A stretch of DNA of 64,000 nucleotides from Natrialba swarupiae. GTDB lineage: Archaea > Halobacteriota > Halobacteria > Halobacteriales > Natrialbaceae. The notes under the pieces are model-generated. The model was not told where the DNA came from. It searched no databases and was given only the letters and a program-made list of their open reading frames with translations. Below, one piece after another: positions 36,841-45,097 of the stretch. Every line of letters starts with the position of its first letter. The stretch's first letter is position 1. The DNA is taken from positions 86,043 to 150,042 of the forward strand of contig NZ_VTAW01000007.1 of the NCBI RefSeq assembly GCF_008245225.1, read 5' to 3'. A program made the translations under genes and the position numbers.

Positions 36841-38505
36841 TCAAATCTGTGCGATATCGTCGGTACTCGGCCATACGGTCGGATCGACCAGTACATCCAG
36901 TAATGCAGGTCCATCGTGGTCTAACACCTCCCCGAGAGCGGGGCGAAGCTCCGACGGATCGGAGACCGTCGCCCCGTACATGCCGAACTGGTCGGCGACA
37001 CCAGCGAACGACGGGTTCTCGACGTCCGTTCCGAGATACCGTTCGTCGAACAGGCGAGCCTGACGCAGTTTTTGCGTTCCGTGTGAGAAGTTATTGTAGA
37101 CGACGATCTTTACGTCAATGTCGTATCGGACCGCGGTTTCGAGATCCTGCATCACCATGCTGAATCCACCATCACCCTCGACGCAGATAACCTGGCGATC
37201 GGGGGCACCGAGTTTTGCTCCCAACGCAAACGGAAATCCGTATCCCATTCCGCCGAAGCTGATTGCGTGCAGATGGGAGTGGGGATCGGCCGCAGGTTGA
37301 CGGGCGTTGAAACTTGCGTGGACACCGCCACCTTGCGTAACGATTGCGTCGTCGTCTTTCTCCTCGAGTATCGTCGCAAAGAGACGCTGTGGGCCGATCG
37401 ATTCTGCGTCTGTCTCGTAGGCGAAAAACGCCGCTCGTTCCGTTCTAACCCGGTCTCTGTATTCGCTAATCACTTCCTCCTCCCAGGAGAGGTCGATGTT
37501 ACCGGCACGATCGGTGATCGATTCGAGAAACGCCCGCGCGTCGGCAGTGACCGGACACTCGACTGGATACTGGCTCGCCAACTCGGCTGAATCGATGTCG
37601 ACCTGGACGAGTGTCGTCTCCGGATCCGGACGCGTCCAGTTTGACGTTGTCAAGCCGGAGAATCTCGCACCGATTCCGAGGACGAGATCCGCTTGTCCGA
37701 GCGCTTCGTTAGCACCGTCCGATCCACGGCGCCCGACCACACCCAGAGACCAAGAACTCGTCTCGTCGAGGATTCCGCGGCCAGAGTTCGAGGTTACGAC
37801 TGGGATACCCGTGTTCTCGACGAACGTTTTGAGGGCGTCACCCGAACCGCTTCGAACGCATCCACCACCGGCAAGAACGAGCGGCTTTGTGGCATCCTCG
37901 AGCAAGTGGAGTGTGCACTCGACGTCCGCCGAATGTGGTTCCGGGCGAGAGAACGGAACTGAAAGCTCGTTGTGATCGTAAAACGACCGCTGGGCATCGG
38001 AGTATGTCGATTTTTCACGCGAGACATCCTTGGGCAGGTCGATAAACACCGGCCCGGGCGTTTCAGAGACGGATTTAACGAGACCGGTTCGAACGATCCG
38101 GGCTGCGTCGTCGCCACGTCGAACCTGACCCGTCCACTTGGTGATCGGGTCGAGTACGTTCTCGACATCCCATTCGTGCCAGATATCGCGACCCAGTCGT
38201 TCCAGGTCTTCGTTTCCAGCGATAGCAACGATCGGCGATGCGTCCCGATACGCTGCTCCAAGTCCGACAACTTGGTTAGCCGCTCCAGGTCCGACGTGTA
38301 CGAGCGTTACCCCTGGGCGGCCGGTGACTCTCGCATATCCATCGGCCATCGACGTCGCTACCTGTTCGTGCCGAGTCGAGACGAACTCGACGTTAGACTC
38401 GTGGAACTTATCAATCACGTTCATGATGACCGAACCCGGGAGTCCGAACACGTACTCAATTCCAGCGTCGTCGAGCGATTGGACGATCGCCTCAGCAGCG
38501 TCCAT
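36841..38505 (-). CDS. Thiamine diphosphate-dependent enzyme (acetolactate synthase-like)
   Basis: 554-residue ThDP enzyme with the full three-domain order. PYR domain with the cofactor-activating Glu in STRHEQVATSMADGYAR, central domain with FSGLTTSNWTRPDPETT-like segments, and PP domain with GDGGFSMVMQDLETAVRYDI plus the NN ending of the metal motif. The length matches the acetolactate-synthase, sulfoacetaldehyde-acetyltransferase and benzoylformate-decarboxylase group, but the specific activity is not clear. No membrane anchor. Divergent from the ornithine-cyclodeaminase homologue by 129 bp and co-oriented with tctA, which suggests that it metabolises the acid imported by Tct. Confidence 0.9.
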   Translation of the reverse strand: MDAAEAIVQSLDDAGIEYVFGLPGSVIMNVIDKFHESNVEFVSTRHEQVATSMADGYARVTGRPGVTLVHVGPGAANQVVGLGAAYRDASPIVAIAGNEDLERLGRDIWHEWDVENVLDPITKWTGQVRRGDDAARIVRTGLVKSVSETPGPVFIDLPKDVSREKSTYSDAQRSFYDHNELSVPFSRPEPHSADVECTLHLLEDATKPLVLAGGGCVRSGSGDALKTFVENTGIPVVTSNSGRGILDETSSWSLGVVGRRGSDGANEALGQADLVLGIGARFSGLTTSNWTRPDPETTLVQVDIDSAELASQYPVECPVTADARAFLESITDRAGNIDLSWEEEVISEYRDRVRTERAAFFAYETDAESIGPQRLFATILEEKDDDAIVTQGGGVHASFNARQPAADPHSHLHAISFGGMGYGFPFALGAKLGAPDRQVICVEGDGGFSMVMQDLETAVRYDIDVKIVVYNNFSHGTQKLRQARLFDERYLGTDVENPSFAGVADQFGMYGATVSDPSELRPALGEVLDHDGPALLDVLVDPTVWPSTDDIAQI

Positions 38506-38634
38506 GAAACCATATGGTTATCGAAGAACTATAACAATTTCTAGGGCACCAGTGTCATTATCGACGGGTTCCGCGTATCGAGAAAGCAGACAGATAGCTT
38601 TTTACTTTGTTGATCGAAATCGTTCGAACGATCC

Positions 38635-39597
38635 ATGGCACCGACAATCATTAGTGAGGAGAGGGCAAGCGAATTGTTGTCAATGAGCACAGCAATCGAT
38701 CGGACCGAAACAGCGTTCCGCCAGTACGCAACCGGGACACTCGTCTCCCAACCGCGTTCGAGTTTCGATACTGATTCCGGTTCGCTCGTGTTCACGCCGG
38801 GAGAAAACACGGACGACAGCGTCATCGGGACACGTATCTCCGGCAAGTTCACCATCGGCGGTTCCGAGCAAGCGGACTACGACGTGGAAACCCCGGTCAA
38901 AAGCGACCTAGTCGTCGTATTCGACACCGAGAACGGGGAGCTGAAAGGAGCTGTTGCGGGGAGTCGAACGCCGGACGTCAGGACTGGAGCGCTTGGGGGA
39001 GTTGCAATCAAACACCTCGCTCGCCCCGATTCGAAAACGCTTGGAATCATTGGGACTGGCCGGCAGGCACGAACACAACTCGAGGCCGCCGTCGCCGTCA
39101 CAGCGTTCGACGAGATCCGTGCGTTCAGCCGCACGGAAGAAAATCGTGAGCGCTTTGCACGGGAAATGGGCTCCGAACTGGAAATCGATATCGAAGCCGT
39201 CGACAGTGCGGAAGCTGCTGTCACAGGTGCCGACGTTCTCGTCTGTGCGACGACCAGCCCCTCGCCCGTCTTCGATCCCGACCTGCTCGAGGAAGGAACG
39301 CACGTCCATACGATCGGGCCTGCCTGGAAGGATGCTCACGAGCTGGACATGGACGTCGTGGAAATGGCCGACGTTATCGTAACCGACTCGAAAGAACAAG
39401 TGCGCGAGTACGCCGATCGGTACTTCCTCGCCGGAACCAAACACGAAGAGCAGATGGTCGAACTGGCAGACGTCGTTCTCGAGAACCACCCTGGACGGAC
39501 GAGTTCAGACGCGATCACGCTCTTTTCTCCGATGGGATTACCGGGTACAGAGGTTATTCTTGCGAACGAGATCCTCAACGCGTCGACAACGGTGTAA
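38635..39597 (+). CDS. Ornithine cyclodeaminase/mu-crystallin family protein
   Basis: 320-residue Rossmann-fold protein of the OCD family. The NAD(P) motif is GIIGTGRQARTQLEAAVAV (written here in parts: TLGIIGTGRQ, ARTQLEAAVAV). The conserved GALGGVAIKHLARPDSKT and ADVIVTDSKEQ follow, and the C-terminal GTEVILANEIL is typical. Family enzymes include ornithine cyclodeaminase, ketimine reductase and alanine dehydrogenase of archaea. Start MAPTIISEE at 38635 follows a TTTTTAC box about 30 bp upstream. Substrate uncertain. Confidence 0.9.
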   Translation: MAPTIISEERASELLSMSTAIDRTETAFRQYATGTLVSQPRSSFDTDSGSLVFTPGENTDDSVIGTRISGKFTIGGSEQADYDVETPVKSDLVVVFDTENGELKGAVAGSRTPDVRTGALGGVAIKHLARPDSKTLGIIGTGRQARTQLEAAVAVTAFDEIRAFSRTEENRERFAREMGSELEIDIEAVDSAEAAVTGADVLVCATTSPSPVFDPDLLEEGTHVHTIGPAWKDAHELDMDVVEMADVIVTDSKEQVREYADRYFLAGTKHEEQMVELADVVLENHPGRTSSDAITLFSPMGLPGTEVILANEILNASTTV

Positions 39598-39700
39598 TGT
39601 ATGCCCGCGTAAATCCAGAACTATCGTCGAAATACTCCCGCAGAACGTAAAATGGTGCTACGGCGGGAACCATCGACAGATACCGCGACAACCACAATCG

Positions 39701-39707
39701 TTATAAC
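39701..39707 (+). promoter_or_regulatory. TATA-like box of tctB
   Basis: TTATAAC 23-29 bp upstream of the ATG at 39730. It supports tctB being transcribed on its own from that start. Confidence 0.5.
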
Positions 39708-39729
39708 GGAGATGCAGTGTATAGCACAC

Positions 39730-40239
39730 ATGAACATCGTCACAGAGGAGCTACGATTTAAAGTCCCCGTGTTTCTACTACTCCTTTGTTACTTTCTCGT
39801 CATTTTTTATTTGTCATTAGAGTTACCGTCGGAGCCACGGCTGGTTCCAATGCTGATCGTCGTCCCCGCGATAGTTCTAACGGTAGTTCGAATCGTCACA
39901 CTGCTATTCCCTGATCTATTTGGTAAATACGCGGAGACCTTCGACATGTCGAAATTCGCCGAGGACGTTGATACCGGGATCAAGGAGAGTTTCGCTTCAC
40001 CGAGTGAGACGGCAGTCATCGTTGGCTGGTTTCTGCTCTATCTAGCGTTGATCTATTTGTTCGGATTTATCGCCAGTACAATTGCGTTCTCGTTTATGTT
40101 TCTCTACGTTCAGGCAGACCAGTCGCTGTTGCGAAGCGGGATCTCGGCGGTAACGACCGGCGTCGCGATCTATTTGGTCTTTATCGTCTTGATCAACGTT
40201 CGTCCGCTCAATCCCGTCTTTCCAATCTTCCCGGCATAG
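39730..40239 (+). CDS. tctB: Tripartite tricarboxylate transporter small subunit TctB
   Basis: 169-residue protein with four predicted membrane segments (residues about 13-32, 40-60, 95-125 and 135-155) and a short cytoplasmic loop, matching the poorly conserved TctB family. Start at MNIVTEEL is preferred because the preceding residues in frame are not membrane-like and because of the TATA-like box 26 bp upstream. It is expected to complete the TctABC transporter although it is on the opposite strand, 2.9 kb from tctA. Confidence 0.85.
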   Translation: MNIVTEELRFKVPVFLLLLCYFLVIFYLSLELPSEPRLVPMLIVVPAIVLTVVRIVTLLFPDLFGKYAETFDMSKFAEDVDTGIKESFASPSETAVIVGWFLLYLALIYLFGFIASTIAFSFMFLYVQADQSLLRSGISAVTTGVAIYLVFIVLINVRPLNPVFPIFPA

Positions 40240-40308
40240 GAGTCGGTCCCACGAACGGTATCTTCACCGACGGGAACACTTAGGTGCGTTCTCGAACGAT
40301 ACCATCGT

Positions 40309-40968
40309 ATGACGGAGTTTTCACAGTACGTCCCGGAGTTCGTTTCGGACTCCGACCGTGAGGCGTTTGCGAAAGGGCAGTACGGCGAACGAATTGGATG
40401 GGGGCACTCGCCTGCAGTCATCGTCGTCGATATCACCAACCAATTCACTCAGGACGAGTACGCGCTCGGAAGTTCGGCCACAACGGAGTCGTTACTCGAC
40501 GCGAACGAACGGTTGCTGAATGCCGCGAGACAGGCGGAATTACCGATCTTCTACACACGAGGACCGTCCGACGAGGAAATCGCACACGTCGCGATGGAGC
40601 TTCGGAAGGGAGGTGAGGCCTACGAAGTCGGCGACGCAAACGAGATCTGCGAAGATCTAGAGCCCAGAGACGACGAAATCGTCATCGAAAAGACGAAGCC
40701 GAGCGCGTTTTTCGACACCCATCTTGCGGGGATGCTCACCCACCACGACATCGATACCGCCATCGTAACCGGCGTCAGTACGAGTGGATGCGTCAGAGCA
40801 ACTGTCGTCGACGCGAGTTCGCACAACTTTCGAACGATCGTTCCGGCAGAATGCGTCGCTGACCGGGCAACGGCATCCCACGAGATGGCACTGTTCGAGA
40901 TGCAGATGAAATACGCCGATATCTTGCCCACCGACGAGGTCGTCGGCGAGGTTCGAACGCTCTCCTGA
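40309..40968 (+). CDS. Isochorismatase-family hydrolase, paralogue 4
   Basis: 219-residue hydrolase with intact triad: Asp41 (VVDIT), Lys128 (EKTKPSAFF) and Cys161 (TSGCVRATVVDA). More similar to the protein at 31884 (GWGxxPAV, AAR-AELPIFYTR, FFDTHLA) than to those at 1348 and 18321. This paralogue keeps the cysteine that the 31884 gene lost. It begins 69 bp after tctB on the same strand and could be in the same transcript. Family reaction: hydrolysis of amide or carbamoyl C-N bonds. Confidence 0.92.
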   Translation: MTEFSQYVPEFVSDSDREAFAKGQYGERIGWGHSPAVIVVDITNQFTQDEYALGSSATTESLLDANERLLNAARQAELPIFYTRGPSDEEIAHVAMELRKGGEAYEVGDANEICEDLEPRDDEIVIEKTKPSAFFDTHLAGMLTHHDIDTAIVTGVSTSGCVRATVVDASSHNFRTIVPAECVADRATASHEMALFEMQMKYADILPTDEVVGEVRTLS

Positions 40969-40970
40969 CG

Positions 40971-41405
40971 TTACTGGGCGGAGTTCATTAACGTCACTAC
41001 TGGTACCTTCGTTTCGAGGAGAACCGACTGCGTAACGCTTCCGAAAACCGCTTTTCCGACAGGTGTCCGTTTCCGACCACCGATCACGACGTAGCTCACC
41101 TCGTTATTGTTCGCATACTGACTGATTTCGCTGGCGACGTTTCCGAACTCACCAACTGGAACGTACTCAGATTCGGTTTCACTGGCGATCTCATCGGCAA
41201 TCGACTCTGCAGTCTGGCGGACTTGGTCGATACTCGCTGGTCCGCCAGTTTCGTCTACACTCGTTCGCTCGAGATCGACAAACTCCTTTCTGGAGAGGAC
41301 GTGAATCACGTGTAGTTCTTCGTTCGTCAAGTCGGCGAGGTATCGAGCCTCTTCGACGACACCGTGTGCCTGATTCGATCGATCTACCGCAGCAAGTACG
41401 ACCAT
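40971..41405 (-). CDS. Universal stress protein (UspA) domain protein
   Basis: 144-residue single-domain Usp. N-terminal strand MVVLAAVDRSNQA, the middle HVIHVLS-type strand, and the ATP-binding loop near the C-terminus VVIGGRKRTPVGKAVFGSVTQSVL, which has the Gly-2x-Gly-9x-Gly spacing for nucleotide binding, followed by PVVTLMN. Such proteins are common and small regulators of stress or transport in haloarchaea. Convergent with the isochorismatase-family gene, only 2 bp apart. Confidence 0.9.
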   Translation of the reverse strand: MVVLAAVDRSNQAHGVVEEARYLADLTNEELHVIHVLSRKEFVDLERTSVDETGGPASIDQVRQTAESIADEIASETESEYVPVGEFGNVASEISQYANNNEVSYVVIGGRKRTPVGKAVFGSVTQSVLLETKVPVVTLMNSAQ

Positions 41406-41602
41406 ATACGCAGTTTAATTTGCAGGATTATATCGTTACCCTTTGGACAGACACCTGACCGGTTTCTACGAGCGGTCGTGCAACCAACCACTCGGCCTTC
41501 GCTCCCCTTAGTATGCTCCACAGACGCGAATCTCGATCGAACGGACACTCCAAACAACACAGTCATGGGAAACTATTTGTTCTATGAGGTAAACACCCAC
41601 AC

Positions 41603-42955
41603 ATGGCTTGGAAAAGCTTGCGAGAGTGGAGTGAAGATCTCAAAGATCGCGGAGATCTCGTCGTTGTCGACGAACCGGTTTCTCCGGAGTATGAAATCGC
41701 AGCATACGTGAAGAAATCCTGCGAAGAGGAAGGACCAGCGTTCCGATTTACGAACGTCGAAGGCCACGATATGGACGTCCACGCTGGGTTCTTTGCGGCG
41801 AAACGACGTATTCTCGAGGCACTGGGCGGCGAAACGAAAAAGGAGGCTGAAACGAATATGGTCGAAGCCTCGTCCGATCGAATCGAACCAACCCTCGTCG
41901 ACGACGGACCGGTCAAAGAAGTAATCGATACGGAACCGAACCTCGATGAAATCCCGATCGTTACCCACAACGAGAAGGACGTCGGACCCTACATCACGTC
42001 CGGCGTCCAGGTTGCGAACCTTCCTCACACAGGCACCCGAGGTCAAGGCATCTACCGGCAACTTGTCACTGGGAAACGCGAGCTTTCGCTGTGGTCACCA
42101 GAAGAGCGACGCGTTGGCTACGCATATCGCGTCAACGCAGAGGAAGGGGAACCGACCGAGATGGCGATCGTCATCGGTGCTTCCCCATCTGTTATCTTCG
42201 GAAGTATCGCCAACGTCGGTCACGACATCGACAAGTACAGCGTTGCTGGCGGGCTGATGAACGAATCCGTCGAACTCGTTCCCGGCGAAACGATCGACGT
42301 CGACGTTCCAGCTCACGCGGAGATCGTTATCGAAACCCTCATTCACGGCGACGAGAAGAACCCGGAAGCACCGTTCGGAGAGTATCCGGGAGTCTATTCG
42401 GAACAAAACGAGAATACGCCGCGTGTCGAAGTAACTGGAATTATGCGTCGCGAAGACGCGATCTACGATACGGTTCTGACTGGACTCCCGCCGAACGAAG
42501 ATGGGATGATGAACTGGATCCCCCGCTGTGCGTCGGTACGCGCCTCCGCCCAACAAGCAGTTCCGAACGTAAATCAGGTCGACGTCAAGATCGGTCCTTC
42601 CGGCGGTAACGGCGTCTTCCAGGCTCGCGTCGCCATCGACAAACGACTCGATGGTGACCCGTGGAACGTCATCTCGAGTGTACTCGGCGGGCGAAGCCAA
42701 GCGAAGTACTGTATGGTCGTCGACGACGATATCGACCTCGACGAAGAAGCTGAGGTCGACTGGGCGTGGGAAACTCGCGTTCAGCCACAGCGCGACGTCT
42801 ACACCTTCCCAACGATGACCGGTGCACCGCTCGATCCCTCTGGACCGAAGCGACAGGCACAGAAGATGGGTATCGACGCAACAATTCCCATGGACGAAGA
42901 CTCCGAACGGTACGAACCGACGCGAGTTCCTGGGAAAGACGACGTCGAGTGGTAA
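41603..42955 (+). CDS. UbiD family (de)carboxylase
   Basis: 450-residue UbiD-type enzyme, using prenylated FMN to decarboxylate aromatic, heteroaromatic or unsaturated acids. Signature residues lie in KNPEAPFGEYPGVYSE, where the two Glu of the Glu-Arg-Glu site are five residues apart, and metal and phosphate contacts in the preceding IVIGASPSVIFGSIA block. The length is normal (about 450-500). A UbiX homologue that makes the cofactor is encoded 0.5 kb downstream on the same strand, with a convergently oriented VOC protein in between. Substrate unknown. Confidence 0.92.
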   Translation: MAWKSLREWSEDLKDRGDLVVVDEPVSPEYEIAAYVKKSCEEEGPAFRFTNVEGHDMDVHAGFFAAKRRILEALGGETKKEAETNMVEASSDRIEPTLVDDGPVKEVIDTEPNLDEIPIVTHNEKDVGPYITSGVQVANLPHTGTRGQGIYRQLVTGKRELSLWSPEERRVGYAYRVNAEEGEPTEMAIVIGASPSVIFGSIANVGHDIDKYSVAGGLMNESVELVPGETIDVDVPAHAEIVIETLIHGDEKNPEAPFGEYPGVYSEQNENTPRVEVTGIMRREDAIYDTVLTGLPPNEDGMMNWIPRCASVRASAQQAVPNVNQVDVKIGPSGGNGVFQARVAIDKRLDGDPWNVISSVLGGRSQAKYCMVVDDDIDLDEEAEVDWAWETRVQPQRDVYTFPTMTGAPLDPSGPKRQAQKMGIDATIPMDEDSERYEPTRVPGKDDVEW

Positions 42956-42987
42956 CCGGTCCGGTGGCTCACAGTCGCATAGCCATC

Positions 42988-43371
42988 TCACTCGAGCGGA
43001 CGAGAGATTTCGAGAACGTACCCGTCCGGATCCTCGACGAGTAATAGTTTTCTCCCCCAACTGACTTTACGTGGTGGTGAAAGGACGGTTGCATCCGCGG
43101 ATTGTAGCGATTCGTGAATGTCGTCGACACTCTCTACCTCCAGAACGACGATGACTCCGTCACCTCGAGTATCGCCAACCGGATCGAGTCCAAACTCCTC
43201 GAGAACGTCCGGTTCGAACTCTTCTTCAAGCACTAACGTACATGCTCCCGTCTCGAACTTTGCTCGACCCTCTGATTCGGACGTGAGCGAGAGTCCGAGT
43301 GCATCACGGTAGAACTGGATCGAGTTCTCGATTTCCGAAACCATCAAATACACCTGTTCGACAGATGTCAT
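42988..43371 (-). CDS. VOC superfamily (glyoxalase/dioxygenase-like) protein
   Basis: 127-residue single-domain vicinal-oxygen-chelate protein. The two beta-alpha-beta-beta-beta halves are seen: VEQVYLMVSEIENSIQFYRDALGL and the half ending WGRKLLLVEDPDGYVLEISRP. Candidate metal ligands are the C-terminal Glu and two positions typically His or Glu. It lies between ubiD and ubiX on the other strand. It may be a dioxygenase or isomerase for ring-cleavage products, or a resistance-type protein; not decided. Confidence 0.85.
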   Translation of the reverse strand: MTSVEQVYLMVSEIENSIQFYRDALGLSLTSESEGRAKFETGACTLVLEEEFEPDVLEEFGLDPVGDTRGDGVIVVLEVESVDDIHESLQSADATVLSPPRKVSWGRKLLLVEDPDGYVLEISRPLE

Positions 43372-43499
43372 AGGCGACTATTCACGGTCGGGGTATATAT
43401 TCACCAGTGTAGGGATAGTTATAAGAACCGGTACAGAGAGCCCTGGGGACACCAGCAGCCACTCGCAACTATTATGCTATTAGACAGCAATACCAAAGT

Positions 43500-44072
43500 A
43501 TGTCGAACCGCGTTGTCGTAGCCTTTACCGGAGCGACTGGACAACTGTTTGGGGTTAAAGCCCTCGAGCTACTCGACGAAACACCGTATGAATCCCATCT
43601 CATCCTGTCACGAGCAGCCAAGATGAACCTCGAGCAGGAGTCAGACCAGTCGGTCGAGGAGGTCCGAGAGCTCGCAGACACGGCCTACAACGTTCAAAAC
43701 GTCGGTGCACCGCCTGCGAGCGGCTCGTTTCGGACTCAGGGGACGCTCGTTTGTCCGTGCTCGATGAAGACGTTGTCGAACATCGCACACGGGAACGCCG
43801 GGAACCTGATAACGCGGACAGCAGATGTCTCGCTCAAGGAGCGACAGCCGCTCGTACTGATGCCACGTGAAAAACCGTTAAATCGAATCCACATACAGAA
43901 CATGCTCGATGTAACGGATGCAGGTGGAATTATCTACCCGCCGTTTCTCTCCTTCTATCAGCGCCCAGATTCCCTCGAGGAGGCAGTCACAAGAACAATG
44001 GCACGGGCACTCTCTTTCCTAGGTGTTGATGTTTCCTTCGACGAGTGGGACGGCATGAGCATCAATGAGTAA
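43500..44072 (+). CDS. UbiX family flavin prenyltransferase
   Basis: 190-residue flavoprotein that attaches dimethylallyl phosphate to FMN to make the UbiD cofactor. Family motifs: VVVAFTGATGQLFGVKALELL at the start (normally GASGAxYG), APPASGSF, PCSMKTLSNIAHGNAGNLITR and the MPREKPLNRIHIQNM stretch that closes the active site. Start ATG at 43500. It follows the VOC gene divergently and ubiD by about 540 bp. Together with UbiD it forms a complete decarboxylation module. Confidence 0.93.
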   Translation: MSNRVVVAFTGATGQLFGVKALELLDETPYESHLILSRAAKMNLEQESDQSVEEVRELADTAYNVQNVGAPPASGSFRTQGTLVCPCSMKTLSNIAHGNAGNLITRTADVSLKERQPLVLMPREKPLNRIHIQNMLDVTDAGGIIYPPFLSFYQRPDSLEEAVTRTMARALSFLGVDVSFDEWDGMSINE

Positions 44073-44077
44073 TTCCC

Positions 44078-44157
44078 ATACGGATTGCTGTAGCGTTTTA
44101 CCCTGGAACCGCGACCGGTCTTCGGTCTCTCCGGTATATCGGTACAGCAATCCGTCT
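44078..44157. repeat. Stem-loop element with 13-bp perfect inverted repeat
   Basis: Starts 5 bp after the ubiX stop. ACGGATTGCTGTA at 44080-44092 pairs with TACAGCAATCCGT at 44143-44155. The loop holds further short complementary blocks (GACCGGTC, CCGGT). The CATACGG boundary is shared with the dispersed palindromic repeat and with a segment near 12220, so it belongs to a repeat class and may also act as a terminator-like structure. Confidence 0.7.
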
Positions 44158-44248
44158 CAACAGGCCAACACTGACTGCTCGAATGGGATCAGTGCGTAGA
44201 CCGACTCAGCGATTTCGATAGCTAGATCGAAAAACTCCGGTACTCGCG

Positions 44249-45097
44249 TTATCGAACCGACTCGAGTGCATCACGCGTTAACTCGCCAACTAAGTGAGAC
44301 TTGTACGCTGCGGTTGCGACTTCGTCGTCGGTCGCGTCGACGTTCTCCCTGGCAGTCTCTGCAGCCTCGTCGATGATATCGTCCGTGAGCACAGAGTCGT
44401 CGAGAGAGTCTTCGACTGACGACAAACGCGTGGGCCCGTGAGTTGCCGCGCCCACGACGACTCGAGGATCAGTCATCGTCTCGTCGTTCGACAGCGAAGT
44501 TGAGAGGGCAACCGCCGCAATCGCGTAGTCACCCATCCGTCGCGTGAACGACTGGTACGTCGAAATCTCGTTATCCTCAGAAAGCGGCACTTCGACGTGT
44601 GTGATGAGTTCACCCTGATTTAGATCGGTTTCGAATAGACCAGCGTAGAACTCCGAAGCGGAGACCGTTCGAGTCCCGTCGACACTAGCGATGTGAAACT
44701 CCGCATCGAGTGCCGTCGCAATGATCGGTGGATCTCCCTGTGGATCCGCGTGTGCAATGCCCCCAACGAACGTTCCACGACAGCGGATCTGGTGGTCGCC
44801 AATCGTCTCGATAGCTTCTGCGAGACCGGGGATTTGCGATCGAGCGACGGGGTGTTGCACGATGTCGACGTACGGCACTGCTGCCCCGATCCGAAACGAC
44901 TCATCCGATTTGCCCAGCTCGTGTAAGTCGTCGATTGCCGTGATATCGACGACGTAATCCGCCTGAACGAGTCGTCGTTTCAAAATCTGAAGGAGACTCT
45001 GTCCCCCTGCGAGGACAACGGCATCGTGCCCGTGCCGATCGAGTTGTTCACACGCTTCGTCTACCGTTTCAGGCTCTAGGTACGTTATCGGTTTCAT
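44249..45097 (-). CDS. Xanthine dehydrogenase-family FAD-binding subunit, second set
   Basis: 282-residue FAD subunit. FAD contacts in VLAGGQSLLQILKRRL and in the TFVGGIAHADPQGDPP region, which replaces the usual TIGGNLAxxxP loop. The C-terminal CO dehydrogenase flavoprotein domain has MGDYAIAAVALSTSL. It is the last gene of the minus-strand operon, immediately after the large subunit (ATG overlapping or adjoining its stop). Confidence 0.92.
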   Translation of the reverse strand: MKPITYLEPETVDEACEQLDRHGHDAVVLAGGQSLLQILKRRLVQADYVVDITAIDDLHELGKSDESFRIGAAVPYVDIVQHPVARSQIPGLAEAIETIGDHQIRCRGTFVGGIAHADPQGDPPIIATALDAEFHIASVDGTRTVSASEFYAGLFETDLNQGELITHVEVPLSEDNEISTYQSFTRRMGDYAIAAVALSTSLSNDETMTDPRVVVGAATHGPTRLSSVEDSLDDSVLTDDIIDEAAETARENVDATDDEVATAAYKSHLVGELTRDALESVR

